A stretch of DNA of 56,943 bases from CAMYLR01 sp039590215 (GCA_039590215.1 JBDHFX010000006.1:1-56943); one strand, 5' to 3'. Numbered from the stretch's first letter, positions 16,244 through 25,429 are shown. Translations and numbers: made by a program. Notes: generated by a model not told the origin, from the sequence alone.

Positions 16244-17521
16244 ATGGCCCACGGATACCGACGTAAATACCGAGTTGATGAGCTCCTCAAGCAGGAGATC
16301 GCCAGGGTCTTGAGCGCGAAGCTCAAGGATCCGCGGATCGGATTCGCTACTGTGATGGCTGTAAAGAGCGCGCCCGACTTGAGAACTGCGCGGGTGTACG
16401 TCAGCGTGCTGGGTGATGAGGAGGAAAAACAAGCCACGTTAAAGGTCTTGCGCGGGGCGGCTGGATTCGTTCGCTCCCGGGTGGGTAACGTTGTGACGCT
16501 GAAGTACCTGCCGGAGCTGCATTTCGAGCTCGATCGAACACTTGAGGAGGCCGCTAGAATCGAGACCATCCTCGGAGGTCTTGATCCGGGCGACTCGGAA
16601 GCTGAGTCTGGCCCTGCAACCGAACCCTCCGGCATTCTTTTGCTCGACAAGCCGGTCGGCCCAACCAGTCACGACGCGGTTCAGATCGTTCGGCAGGCGG
16701 TAGGAACGCGCCGCGTGGGCCACTTCGGCACGCTGGATCCGTTTGCGACCGGCTTGTTGGTCTGTGGTGTCGGCCCAGCTACTCGATTGGCGCCGTTCTG
16801 TAGCCAGCACGACAAGACGTATGAGGTCACCGTGCGGCTCGGCTGGCGCAGCACAACTGATGACCCCGAAGGTGAGCTATTGGCAACCGAGAGCGTCGTC
16901 GAGCCTACAACGGAGGAGATCGATGAGGTGTGCCGCGCGTGGACGGGACGCGTGGCGCAGACGCCACCAAGTTATTCCGCCAAGCACGTCGGCGGGAAGC
17001 GAGCCTACGAGCGGGCGCGGGCCGGCGAAACGGTTACGCTGCCTGACGTTATGGTGACGATTGATAGCGTGACGATCGAGCGGTACGCCTTTCCGGAGTT
17101 GGCTCTCACCGTGAAGTGCGGCAGCGGTACCTACATGCGCGCGCTGGCACGTGATATCGGTGAGACCCTCGGAATTGGCGGGTACTGCGCGGCACTCAGG
17201 CGAACTCAATCGGGACCGTTCGCCGTTGAGACCGCCATTGGCTGGGATGCCTTGGCCGAGCCGGACCTCGTGCGTGACGCGATCCAACCCACGGCAATGG
17301 CCGTCGCCGAACTCCCCGTCATCCAGCTAAGTGATGCTCAGCAGATGGCGGTTGTACACGGTCAGACGATCGAGAATCTCGATTCGTGCGGACAGGAAGA
17401 GGGTTGGGTCCAACTTCACGGACCGAGCGGGTTTGTCGGATTAGGGGAGTTTCACCGCGAGCCACATGGATGGCAGCTGTTGCCGCGCCGGATTCTGTAC
17501 CCCGAGGGGGAGGGTCGCTGA
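16244..17521 (+). CDS. rbfA-truB: Fused ribosome-binding factor A and tRNA pseudouridine-55 synthase
   Basis: One open frame of 425 codons encodes two normally separate proteins. Residues 1-115 are a complete RbfA (KH-like domain: RRKYRVDELLKQEIARVLS, KDPRIGFATVMAVK, LRTARVYVSVLG, LPELHFELDRT), a 30S maturation factor. After a Ser/Glu/Pro linker (about 116-130) begins TruB: LLLDKPVGPTSHDAV, the catalytic RVGHFGTLDPFATGLL containing the nucleophile Asp, YEVTVRLG, PPSYSAKHVGGKRAYERARAGE, CGSGTYMRALARDIG, and a C-terminal PUA-like domain. No ATG or GTG lies between the two parts, so TruB can hardly be made alone. The substitution F for the more usual T in GHTGTLDP is minor. Confidence 0.9.
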   Translation: MAHGYRRKYRVDELLKQEIARVLSAKLKDPRIGFATVMAVKSAPDLRTARVYVSVLGDEEEKQATLKVLRGAAGFVRSRVGNVVTLKYLPELHFELDRTLEEAARIETILGGLDPGDSEAESGPATEPSGILLLDKPVGPTSHDAVQIVRQAVGTRRVGHFGTLDPFATGLLVCGVGPATRLAPFCSQHDKTYEVTVRLGWRSTTDDPEGELLATESVVEPTTEEIDEVCRAWTGRVAQTPPSYSAKHVGGKRAYERARAGETVTLPDVMVTIDSVTIERYAFPELALTVKCGSGTYMRALARDIGETLGIGGYCAALRRTQSGPFAVETAIGWDALAEPDLVRDAIQPTAMAVAELPVIQLSDAQQMAVVHGQTIENLDSCGQEEGWVQLHGPSGFVGLGEFHREPHGWQLLPRRILYPEGEGR

Positions 17522-17523
17522 AG

Positions 17524-18450
17524 TTGGCTGCGGGTTTGCCGGGTTCACGGCGTACCACCATAACGGTTGGGACCTTTGACGGCGTCCATCGTGGTCATCA
17601 GGCGGTCCTGAGAGAGATCGTGCGCCGTGCTCGCGCCGCTGATCGCGAGAGCGTCCTAGTGACCTTTGAACCTCACCCGCTCTGGATTGTGGCGCCGGAG
17701 CGAGCGCCGTGCTTGCTGACGACACCGATCGAGCGTCGGCTTTTGTGGCCACAGTTCGAACTCGACTACGTCGTCGTGGTGCCGTTTGATGAACGATTGC
17801 GCCAACTGGCCCCGGAGGCGTTTGTACGGGACGTTCTCGTTCGACAGCTCAGGCTCGGTGAGCTGGTAATCGGCTACGATCACGGCTTCGGCAAGGATCG
17901 TGCGGGCGATGTCGAGACGCTGCGTCGTCTGGGTATGGAGGAAGAGTTCTCGGTTGATGTTGTAGGGCCGGTCACATCGGGCGAGCAAACGGTCTCCAGC
18001 ACCAAGATCCGAGATGCGATTGCGGGCGGTGATCTTGCGATCGCCGCGGCCGGTCTAGGACGACCCTACTCGGCCTACGGGCGGGTGGTGCGCGGCGCGG
18101 GTCGTGGCCGGTCGCTGGGGTTTCCGACGGCCAATCTCGAACTGAGTCCCAATAAGTGCTTGCCCCCCGAGGGCGTGTACGCGGTACTGGCCGAGATCGA
18201 CGGCGAGTGGCATGGGGCAATGGCCAATCTCGGCCCTCGACCGACGTTTGACGAGGGGGGTGGCGGGCTCGAAGCGCACCTCCTCGACTGGTCCGGCGAA
18301 CCCCTCTATGGGGCTCTGGTGGGCATCGAGTTTGTCCGCCGACTGCGGCCGGTCAGGCGCTTTGACGGCCCCGAGGAACTGTCGGCGCAGCTAGGCCATG
18401 ACCGGGCGGCTGCGCGGACGGCCCTGGTTGACCCTCAGGAGGTGGCTTAA
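17524..18450 (+). CDS. ribF: Bifunctional riboflavin kinase / FAD synthetase
   Basis: A 308-residue RibF making FMN and FAD. The adenylyltransferase half has TVGTFDGVHRGHQ (ATP-binding) and the STKIRDAI block (ISSTRIR-like). The kinase half has GRGRSLGFPTANLE and the VYAVLAEIDGEWHGAMANLGPRPTF strands. Start at TTG 17524, two bases after the truB stop, is supported by the purine-rich GAGGGGGAGGG upstream and gives the normal length; an upstream frame remains open through the truB end but is probably not used. Confidence 0.9.
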   Translation: MAAGLPGSRRTTITVGTFDGVHRGHQAVLREIVRRARAADRESVLVTFEPHPLWIVAPERAPCLLTTPIERRLLWPQFELDYVVVVPFDERLRQLAPEAFVRDVLVRQLRLGELVIGYDHGFGKDRAGDVETLRRLGMEEEFSVDVVGPVTSGEQTVSSTKIRDAIAGGDLAIAAAGLGRPYSAYGRVVRGAGRGRSLGFPTANLELSPNKCLPPEGVYAVLAEIDGEWHGAMANLGPRPTFDEGGGGLEAHLLDWSGEPLYGALVGIEFVRRLRPVRRFDGPEELSAQLGHDRAAARTALVDPQEVA

Positions 18451-18457
18451 TGCGTTC

Positions 18458-18466
18458 TGCTATAGT
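18458..18466 (+). promoter_or_regulatory. Extended -10 promoter candidate for rpsO
   Basis: TGC directly followed by TATAGT (18461-18466, five of six to TATAAT) forms an extended -10 element just after the ribF stop. No good -35 box is present, as is common for extended -10 promoters. It would give an RNA leader of about 65 bases before rpsO. Confidence 0.4.
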
Positions 18467-18537
18467 ATCTTCCATGATTATAGCTTGATCTTTTCAGTGC
18501 CCACATTTTTAGACATCGATCGAGGGACAACGCGTCT

Positions 18538-18807
18538 ATGAGCTTGAGTTCTTCGCAGAAGAGCGAGGTCATCGAGGGTTTCCGGGAGCACGAGACCGAC
18601 ACAGGTTCGAGTAGAGTGCAGATCGCCGTCCTCACCCGGCGGATCAACGAGCTTACCGATCATTTCCGCCAGCACCCTCATGATCATCACAGCCGTCGTG
18701 GTTTGCTCAAGATGGTGGGCCGACGTCGACGGCTGCTCGACTATTTGAAGAGCACCGATGTTGAGCAGTACCGGCAGATCCTGGAGGAGTTGAACCTCCG
18801 GAAATAG
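18538..18807 (+). CDS. rpsO: 30S ribosomal protein S15
   Basis: An 89-residue primary 16S-binding protein, the exact family length. The conserved block DTGSSRVQIAVLTRRINELTDHF and the RGLLKMVGRRRRLLDYL helix with its basic 16S-contact residues are present. A short GC-rich inverted repeat (GGAGG and CCTCC) overlaps the final codons. It is followed by a 235-base spacer before pnp, the same neighbour as in many bacteria. Confidence 0.97.
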   Translation: MSLSSSQKSEVIEGFREHETDTGSSRVQIAVLTRRINELTDHFRQHPHDHHSRRGLLKMVGRRRRLLDYLKSTDVEQYRQILEELNLRK

Positions 18808-18815
18808 TGCGTCGA

Positions 18816-18837
18816 TCGGCTCGTTTGGTCGAGTCGA
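18816..18837 (+). repeat. Inverted repeat after rpsO
   Basis: TCGGCTCG (18816-18823) and CGAGTCGA (18830-18837) pair with one G-U across a six-base loop. A 13-base dyad, GGTCGA-G-TCGACC (18827-18839), overlaps the right arm. No U-tract follows, so it is not an intrinsic terminator. The remaining spacer, to pnp at 19043, holds only the second hairpin listed below and the pnp ribosome-binding site. Confidence 0.4.
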
Positions 18838-18898
18838 CCGATTCGTTTGCGCCCGTGACGGGGTGTGGGAAGAGCGGTGTTCGACGTGAGATGTACGC

Positions 18899-18920
18899 GG
18901 TACGATGATCGACTCGTACC
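18899..18920 (+). promoter_or_regulatory. Hairpin in the rpsO-pnp spacer, possible pnp regulatory site
   Basis: A perfect 7-bp inverted repeat, GGTACGA and TCGTACC, with an 8-base loop lies about 120 bases before pnp and has no following U-run. In E. coli, pnp is controlled through an RNase III-cut hairpin in the same spacer. A similar role here is inference by position only. Confidence 0.35.
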
Positions 18921-19042
18921 TCGCATATCTTACGGCGAAACGTGCCGCACCTTCTTCCGCCTTCCGCCTGACGGGCGTCCACTAGACGCTGGGCAACGGC
19001 TGATGCTGAACCCCGGCTGGTAACCGTCAGGAGAAAAAGAGA

Positions 19043-21226
19043 ATGGCAACAACCAAGAAAACGTTCGATATCGGCGGCGTGCCGATGACGATCGAGACCG
19101 GCAAAGTCGCTCGGTTAGCGGGTGGAGCGGTCATGGTCAGCTATGGCGAGACGATGGTGCTGTGCACCGCCACGGCCAGCCCCAAGGCCGACTTCAGCAG
19201 GGGTTGGTTCCCGCTGTTTGTGGAGTATCGAGAGAAGATGTATGCAGCGGGGAAGATCCCTGGCGGTTTTTTCAAGCGTGAGGGTCGCCCAGGGGAGAAG
19301 GAAACACTATCCGCCAGGCAGATCGATCGACCCTGCCGACCGTTGTTCCCGAAGGGTTATATGCACGAAACCCAGTTGGTGTGTCAGGTGCTCTCGTACG
19401 ACAGCGAGAACGACCCTGACGTCCTGGGGATTGTGGGTTGCGGAGCGGCGCTGTCGATCAGCGGCATTCCATTTGAGGGACCGGTGGCCGGCGTCCGCGT
19501 CGGGATGGTCGACGGGGAGTACATAATCAATCCCAGCTTTGAACAGCTGGAACACAGCAGCATCGACGTTGTGGTGGCTGGCACTGCCGATTCGGTATCG
19601 ATGGTCGAGGGCTCGGCGCTAGAGGCATCCGAAGCCGATCTGCTGGGCGCGATCCGTGCTGGGCACGAGGCAATCAGCAAGATCTGCGCGGGGATCGAAG
19701 AGCTAAAGCGTGAGGTCGGCCGGCCGGAGATGGCGTGGTCGCCCCCTGACATGGACACCGAGCTCGCGAGCAAGGTGAGTCAGCAGGCGCGTCCTGGTGT
19801 CGAAAAGGCGATGAAGATGGCGGACAAGGAGGAGCGAAACCAAGCCCTCGAGGCGGTTCGCGATTCGATCGCCACGGCGATGGCCGACGAACTTGGCGAC
19901 GATTACGCCGCCGTCGAACGTCAAATCCGGCGTGCGATTGACGAGGTCGAGTCGGATACCATGCGCGGAGAGATCCTGAAGGCCGGTCAACGCTCAGATG
20001 GTCGCGGCCCGACCGACATCCGCCCAATTGAGATCGAAGTAGGGGTGTTGCCTCGAACCCACGGCTCAGCGCTCTTCACGCGCGGGAATACGCAGTCGCT
20101 GGGCGTGGTCACGCTGGGAACGCGGCAGGATCAACAGATGATCGACGATCTCGATCCGAAGTGGGACAAGACGTTCATGTTGCACTACAACTTCCCACCG
20201 TTCTCGGTCGGTGAAGTGGGACGTTTCGGTGGCACTGGTCGACGCGAAATCGGTCATGGGGCGCTGGCCGAGCGATCGCTGCGCACCCTCCTTCCTGATC
20301 GTGAGGAGTTTCCCTACACGATTCGAATCGTGTCCGACATCCTTGAGTCGAACGGCTCGTCATCGATGGCGTCGGTTTGCTCGGGTTCGCTGTCTCTCAT
20401 GGACGCCGGCGTGCCGATCACCAAGGCGACCGCCGGCATCGCCATGGGGCTGATCATGGAAGCCGATGAGGTGGTTGTCTTGTCCGACATCCTCGGCATC
20501 GAGGACCACCTGGGCGACATGGACTTCAAGGTCGCCGGAACTCGCGACGGGATCACCGGCTTCCAGATGGACATCAAGATCAAGGGTGTCTCGTTCGAAG
20601 TCCTAGAGCGCGCCTTGGCACAAGCCCGCGACGGGAGATTGCACATTCTCGAATTGATGCAGCAAGCCCTCGCCGGACCCCGGGAGTCGATCAGCAAACA
20701 CGCCCCGCGGATCATCACGATCGTGGTGCCGAAGAAGAAGATCCGGGATATCATCGGCAGCGGCGGCAAGGTGATCCGTGGACTTCAGGAGGAAACGGGC
20801 GCCAAGATCGATATCGACGACGAAGGCGTTGTCACGATCGCTTCGATCGATGGGGCGGGTGGACAAGAGGCCCTCAGCCGAATCGAGAAGATCATCGAGG
20901 AACCTGAGATCGGGAAGATCTACGAAGGACCGGTTAAGAGCATCACGACGTTTGGTGCGTTTGTCGAGATTCTACCGGGCCGTGACGGGCTGGTTCACAT
21001 CTCGGAGCTGGAGCACCGTCGCGTAGAGCGCGTGGAAGACGTGACGTCGGAGGGCGAAGTAATGCGCGTCAAGTTGATCGGGATCGACAATCAGGGTCGG
21101 GTGAAGCTCTCCCGCAAGGCGCTGCTCGAGAAGCCGGAGGGAGGCGACGGTGGCCAGCAGAACGGTGGCCAGCGAGAGCACGACCAAGAGCGGTCTGGAC
21201 GTGGACGCCGCGGCGGGCGCGGCTAG
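19043..21226 (+). CDS. pnp: Polyribonucleotide nucleotidyltransferase (PNPase)
   Basis: A 727-residue phosphorolytic 3'-5' exoribonuclease of the RNA degradosome. First RNase PH domain: PLFVEYREKMYAAGKIPGGFFKRE and RQIDRPCRPLFP. Helical linker follows near residues 210-300. Second RNase PH domain: GQRSDGRGPTDIRPI, SVGEVGRFGGTGRREIGHG, SDILESNGSSSMASVC and the catalytic Asp region GDMDFKVAGTRDGI. Then KH (IRDIIGSGGKVIRGLQEETG) and S1 (GPVKSITTFGAFVEILPG). The tail is Gly/Arg/Gln-rich. Start ATG 19043 has CAGGAG upstream. Confidence 0.97.
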   Translation: MATTKKTFDIGGVPMTIETGKVARLAGGAVMVSYGETMVLCTATASPKADFSRGWFPLFVEYREKMYAAGKIPGGFFKREGRPGEKETLSARQIDRPCRPLFPKGYMHETQLVCQVLSYDSENDPDVLGIVGCGAALSISGIPFEGPVAGVRVGMVDGEYIINPSFEQLEHSSIDVVVAGTADSVSMVEGSALEASEADLLGAIRAGHEAISKICAGIEELKREVGRPEMAWSPPDMDTELASKVSQQARPGVEKAMKMADKEERNQALEAVRDSIATAMADELGDDYAAVERQIRRAIDEVESDTMRGEILKAGQRSDGRGPTDIRPIEIEVGVLPRTHGSALFTRGNTQSLGVVTLGTRQDQQMIDDLDPKWDKTFMLHYNFPPFSVGEVGRFGGTGRREIGHGALAERSLRTLLPDREEFPYTIRIVSDILESNGSSSMASVCSGSLSLMDAGVPITKATAGIAMGLIMEADEVVVLSDILGIEDHLGDMDFKVAGTRDGITGFQMDIKIKGVSFEVLERALAQARDGRLHILELMQQALAGPRESISKHAPRIITIVVPKKKIRDIIGSGGKVIRGLQEETGAKIDIDDEGVVTIASIDGAGGQEALSRIEKIIEEPEIGKIYEGPVKSITTFGAFVEILPGRDGLVHISELEHRRVERVEDVTSEGEVMRVKLIGIDNQGRVKLSRKALLEKPEGGDGGQQNGGQREHDQERSGRGRRGGRG

Positions 21227-21242
21227 GCCTGAGAAGCAACGC

Positions 21243-22358
21243 ATGCGGATCGGCGTGCCGCGAGAGATAAAGGCTAACGAGAACCGGATCGCGCTGCGCC
21301 CGGTGGGCGCCGAAGTGCTCAGCCGAGACGGTCACGAAGTGTGGGTCGAGCACGGCGCCGGAGTGGGCTCAGGTTTCGACGATGAAGCCTACGAACTGGC
21401 CGGTGCGCGGTTGGTGGATGGGCCGCAGGAACTGTTTGCCGAGTGCGAGATGATCGTCAAGGTCAAGGAGCCGTTGGCAGCCGAGATCGACTTGATCAGG
21501 GAAGGTCAAGTTGTATTCACCTTCTTCCATTTCGCTGCCTCACGGGAACTGACTCAGGGGTTGATCGAGACCGGCTCGGTAGCGGTGGCATACGAGACCG
21601 TAGAGGAAGCCGACGGCTCGCTTCCACTGCTGGTTCCGATGAGCGAGGTCGCGGGGCGGATGGCGATCCAGGAAGGTGCCAAGTACCTGGAGAAGCTGAT
21701 GGGGGGGCGTGGGATTCTGTTGGGTGGCGTCCCGGGCACTCCACCAGCCGAAGTCGTCATCCTGGGCGGAGGCGTGGTCGGCACCAACGCTGCCAAGATG
21801 GCTGCGGGGCTCGGTGCGCGGGTGACGATTCTCGATGTCTCTCTCGATCGGCTGCGGTACCTAGAGGACGTGATGCCGGCCAACGTTGACTGCCTGTTCT
21901 CAGACGTACACACTATTCGCGACATGCTGATCCGAGCCGATCTGTTGGTCGGCGCCGTCTTGCTGCCGGGCGCCAAGGCTCCCCACTTGGTGACGCGTGA
22001 GGACCTGCGCCAGATGAAGCCAGGTGCGGTAATCGTGGACGTCGCGGTGGACCAGGGCGGTTGTATCGAGACGTGCCGGCCGACAACACACGAGGACCCG
22101 GTCTTTGTTGTCGACGGTGTCGTTCATTACTGTGTAGCGAACATGCCGGGCGCGGTACCGAGGACATCGACGATCGCCCTGACGAACGCCACCCTCCCTT
22201 ATGCCCGGCGATTGGCCGATCAGGGCTGGCAGGCGGCGTGTCGCGACAGCGAGCCTCTGCGCCTTGGACTCAATGTAGTTGCTGGTGAGGTCACATATCC
22301 TGGCGTCGCCGAAGCGTTTGACCTCCCGTATAGGGAACCCGAAGAGGTGCTCCAGTGA
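21243..22358 (+). CDS. ald: Alanine dehydrogenase
   Basis: A 371-residue NAD-dependent enzyme for reversible deamination of L-alanine to pyruvate, exactly the standard length from ATG 21243. The N-terminus reads RIGVPREIKANENRIAL with substrate Arg, then VKVKEPLAAE and FFHFAASRELT. The Rossmann dinucleotide motif VVILGGGVVGTNAAKMAAGLG is in the middle, and PGAVPRTSTIALTNATLPY closes the substrate domain. It starts 16 bases after pnp and its stop overlaps the dut start. Confidence 0.94.
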   Translation: MRIGVPREIKANENRIALRPVGAEVLSRDGHEVWVEHGAGVGSGFDDEAYELAGARLVDGPQELFAECEMIVKVKEPLAAEIDLIREGQVVFTFFHFAASRELTQGLIETGSVAVAYETVEEADGSLPLLVPMSEVAGRMAIQEGAKYLEKLMGGRGILLGGVPGTPPAEVVILGGGVVGTNAAKMAAGLGARVTILDVSLDRLRYLEDVMPANVDCLFSDVHTIRDMLIRADLLVGAVLLPGAKAPHLVTREDLRQMKPGAVIVDVAVDQGGCIETCRPTTHEDPVFVVDGVVHYCVANMPGAVPRTSTIALTNATLPYARRLADQGWQAACRDSEPLRLGLNVVAGEVTYPGVAEAFDLPYREPEEVLQ

Positions 22359-22822
22359 GCTCCAGCCCAAGTGTGACCTTGAACGCCGCAAAGCAGCTGC
22401 CCGTTCGCCGGCTGGGGGATCATGATCTGCCGCTACCGGAGTACGCAACCAAAGCCGCGGCGGGGCTCGATCTGCGCGCGGCCGAGGCGCACAGGATCGC
22501 TCCCGGAGAACGTCGGCTGATCGGCACCGGTTTCGCGATCGCTTTGCCGTCTAATTGCGAGGGCCAGATCCGACCGCGATCCGGGATGGCAGCCGAGCAT
22601 GGCGTCACTGTTCTGAATGCCCCCGGAACCGTCGACGCAGACTATCGGGGCGAAGTGAAGGTCTTGCTGGTGAACTTGGGTCAAGAAGTCGTCGAGATCA
22701 ATCGTGGTGACCGCATCGCACAACTCGTCGTCGGACCCGTTTCGCGCCTCGACTTGGTTGAGGTCGAGGCACTTCCCGAGACAACTCGGGGAATCGGCGG
22801 CTTTGGGTCGACCGGTCAGTGA
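22355..22822 (+). CDS. dut: Deoxyuridine 5'-triphosphate nucleotidohydrolase
   Basis: A 155-residue homotrimeric dUTPase, which hydrolyses dUTP to dUMP to keep uracil out of DNA. All five family motifs are seen: AAAGLDLRAAE (1), RPRSGMAAEHG (2), LNAPGTVDADYRGEV (3), RGDRIAQLVV (4) and RGIGGFGSTG (5). It starts at GTG 22355 within the ald stop (GTGA). Confidence 0.96.
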   Translation: MSSSPSVTLNAAKQLPVRRLGDHDLPLPEYATKAAAGLDLRAAEAHRIAPGERRLIGTGFAIALPSNCEGQIRPRSGMAAEHGVTVLNAPGTVDADYRGEVKVLLVNLGQEVVEINRGDRIAQLVVGPVSRLDLVEVEALPETTRGIGGFGSTGQ

Positions 22823-22829
22823 GCGCGCC

Positions 22830-23882
22830 GTGCTGAGTTTCCTCAGATCGAACGCCGGGCCGTTTCTGGCTAGCGAGGTGTCAGTTGATCTCGGGACCGC
22901 TAATACGCTCATTTACGTAAAAGGGCGAGGCATCGTCCTCAACGAGCCGTCGGTTGTAGCCCTGGACGCGGACACCCGCGAGATCTTGGCGGTCGGACTC
23001 GAAGCGAAGAAGATGCTGGGCCGAACGCCGGCTGGAATCAACGCCGTACGACCCCTCAAAGATGGCGTAATCGCTGATTTTGAAGTGACTGAGAAGATGC
23101 TTCGTGATTTTCTGAAGCGCGTGTTACGAAATCGCATCATGCCGATACGCCCGAAAGTTCTCATCTCGGTTCCCAGCGGTATCACCGAAGTCGAGAAGCG
23201 GGCTGTACGAGACAGCGCCGAGTCAGCCGGCGCAAAAGAGGTGTACTTGGTTCCCGAGCCGATGGCAGCCGCCATTGGTGTTGGGCTTCCGGTTGAGACA
23301 CCAACCGGTAACATGGTGATCGATATCGGCGGTGGAACCACCGAAATTGCCGTCATCGCGCTGTCTGGTATTGTGAGCGATATATCGATCCGGGTTGGCG
23401 GCGATGAGATCGATGAAGCGATTCAGCACTTCGTGAAGAAGGACTACAACATAGTGATCGGGGAGCCTACGGCGGAGCAGGTGAAGATGACGATCGGCTC
23501 GGCGTATCAATCGGTCAACGGAGAAGAGGTCATGGACGTCAAGGGGCGCGACGTCGTGACCGGGATCCCGAAGACTGTTCGAGTGAGCTCGGCCGAGATA
23601 CGCGACGCGATCCAGGAGCCGATCATGGCGGTCGTTGATGCCGTCCGGCAGGCGCTCGAGCGGACCCCGGCGGAGTTGGCGAGCGACATCGTCGATCGCG
23701 GTATCGTGATGACCGGCGGTGGTGCGCTCCTCCGAGGACTCGACTCGCTACTGCGCGAGAACACCAATCTCCCCATCAACGTCGATGAGGAACCGCTGAC
23801 ATGCGTGGTCCGCGGTTCCGGTCGGATACTAGACGACCCGGACAAGTATCGCGGCGTGCTCGTCCTGAGCGGCCGCAACTGA
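22830..23882 (+). CDS. mreB: Rod-shape-determining protein MreB
   Basis: A 350-residue bacterial actin that directs the elongation machinery on the inner face of the membrane. Actin-fold nucleotide motifs: VDLGTANTLIYVKG (phosphate 1), DIGGGTTEIAV (phosphate 2) and MTGGGALLRGLD (adenosine). Start at GTG 22830 gives the usual length; the frame is open further upstream inside dut. It begins the mreBCD-mrdA-rodA group. Confidence 0.96.
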   Translation: MLSFLRSNAGPFLASEVSVDLGTANTLIYVKGRGIVLNEPSVVALDADTREILAVGLEAKKMLGRTPAGINAVRPLKDGVIADFEVTEKMLRDFLKRVLRNRIMPIRPKVLISVPSGITEVEKRAVRDSAESAGAKEVYLVPEPMAAAIGVGLPVETPTGNMVIDIGGGTTEIAVIALSGIVSDISIRVGGDEIDEAIQHFVKKDYNIVIGEPTAEQVKMTIGSAYQSVNGEEVMDVKGRDVVTGIPKTVRVSSAEIRDAIQEPIMAVVDAVRQALERTPAELASDIVDRGIVMTGGGALLRGLDSLLRENTNLPINVDEEPLTCVVRGSGRILDDPDKYRGVLVLSGRN

Positions 23883-23904
23883 ATCCACGGCTCGGCGTTG
23901 GCTG

Positions 23905-24837
23905 ATGCCGCTACTACCCTCTGCTCGCCGCGCTGAAGCCATCGCCATCACTTGTGCGGCGGCGTCACTGGTCCTATTGGCGCTCCCCGACTCGCGTCAG
24001 GCCGCGCTCGCCCGTTCGGTCAATCACGTCGTAATGCTGCCCGTGTCTCGGGTCCGTGAGGTGTTTGGCGGATACCTCCGACTGAGAACCGAGAACATGC
24101 AACTCAGGCGTCAGCTTCAAGGGGCACGAGTCGAGCTCTCGGATACCGATGTGGTTCGGTTGCAGAATCGAGAGTTAAGAAGCTTGCTCGGCTTCGCGGA
24201 CCATTTGCCGGTGGACTTTACTGCCGCCAGGGTGATCAATCGTGATTTCGTGGCGACACCAAGCGTGATGATCGTTGACGCCGGTCGTGCCGAGAATGTC
24301 ACGGAGAACCTGCCTGTGGTAACCGATCGTGGCCTGGTGGGTAAAATCGTTTCGGTTGGATCGGGCACAAGTGAGGTCATGTTGTACACACACCCGGATT
24401 TCAGCGCCAGTGCCCTGCTGCTCGGTGGCGATCATCTCGAGTACGGGATCGTGCGCCCGAGCGCGGCGGGTCGATTGCAGTTGTTGTTGCCGTTGAGAGC
24501 GCGCTCCGAACCCGGTGATCGGATCGTAACATCGGGCTACGGAGGTGCTTTTCCGCGTGGGATCCCGATCGGACAAGTCACTGCGAGCCAGGAGGACCAG
24601 CGACTGGGGTTGCAACAGATTGATCTGGTTGAACCCGGGGTTGATCTGGGTTCGTTGACGACGGTGTTTGTGCTCATGCGGGGTTCCTCACGAGACGCCT
24701 CGGCGGGTGATAGTCTGCGACTATTCTGGCCGGGTTACGGCCACCCGCCGATGGTGGGCGATCGATTGGGTGGCAAAGCATCGGCTGTCGGAGGTGACCC
24801 GATCGCGCCGACTGAGGCCAACAGCGACTCGTTGTGA
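23905..24837 (+). CDS. mreC: Rod-shape-determining protein MreC
   Basis: A 310-residue protein with one N-terminal membrane segment (AIAITCAAASLVLLALP), a coiled coil (about residues 50-90, YLRLRTENMQLRRQLQ), and a periplasmic beta domain with the family motifs AARVINRD, VVTDRGLVGKIVSVG, GYGGAFPRGIPIGQV. It activates PBP2 in the elongasome. The tail after residue 265 is loosely conserved. Confidence 0.93.
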   Translation: MPLLPSARRAEAIAITCAAASLVLLALPDSRQAALARSVNHVVMLPVSRVREVFGGYLRLRTENMQLRRQLQGARVELSDTDVVRLQNRELRSLLGFADHLPVDFTAARVINRDFVATPSVMIVDAGRAENVTENLPVVTDRGLVGKIVSVGSGTSEVMLYTHPDFSASALLLGGDHLEYGIVRPSAAGRLQLLLPLRARSEPGDRIVTSGYGGAFPRGIPIGQVTASQEDQRLGLQQIDLVEPGVDLGSLTTVFVLMRGSSRDASAGDSLRLFWPGYGHPPMVGDRLGGKASAVGGDPIAPTEANSDSL

Positions 24838-25334
24838 CCAGTTCGATCGGGCCCACGGATGCTCAACCGCTTTCGCGCCAACGATATGCAACGTTTCTCG
24901 CTTTTTGCCTGTTGGCGGCGATCGTGCTCGAGGACCCATTGGCGATTGGCGGTGCGCGGCCAGATTTTGTGCTCATCGCGCTCACCTATGGCGCTCTGGC
25001 GTGGCACGCCCAAGCTGGGGCGTTACTGGGCTTCGGGTTGGGACTTTTCCGCGACGCGCTCGTGTTGTCGCACTTCGGATTACACGCGCTGGGGATGACC
25101 GTCCTCGGGTACAGCCTCGGCAAGTCGCGTGAGACCCTCTACCTCACGACCCGCGGGGTTGACCTTGTCCTGATGGCGGGGGCCAAGCTCGTGCTCGACG
25201 TGCTCATCCTCGGGGCAGCTGCTTCGGGCACATGGGAGGCGTTTGAGACGCGATTCTTCTGGGAGAGCCCGCTCAGCGCCGCCTATACTGCCCTCGTCGG
25301 AGTGCTCTGCAGGCGCCTCCTCCTGGGCCGCTAG
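24834..25334 (+). CDS. mreD: Rod-shape-determining protein MreD
   Basis: A 166-residue inner-membrane protein with about five hydrophobic segments, including PDFVLIALTYGALAW and the GFGLGLFRDAL stretch with conserved Gly and Asp. It starts at GTG 24834 overlapping the mreC stop (GTGA). The 95 bases after it hold an AT-rich patch but no clear terminator or promoter. Confidence 0.9.
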   Translation: MTSSIGPTDAQPLSRQRYATFLAFCLLAAIVLEDPLAIGGARPDFVLIALTYGALAWHAQAGALLGFGLGLFRDALVLSHFGLHALGMTVLGYSLGKSRETLYLTTRGVDLVLMAGAKLVLDVLILGAAASGTWEAFETRFFWESPLSAAYTALVGVLCRRLLLGR

Positions 25335-25429
25335 GCGCCCAAGCGTCGATCGGCGGCGCGAAGTTTGCTTCCCCTTTAATGTAGGCCTAAGTTCAAACGC
25401 TTAAAGCTTTTCCAGATTTTCGGGGGGTA

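Noticed and set aside
21150..21242. Longer start for alanine dehydrogenase
   Set aside because: The extra 31 residues overlap the pnp end in another frame and precede the universally conserved RIGVPREIK start.
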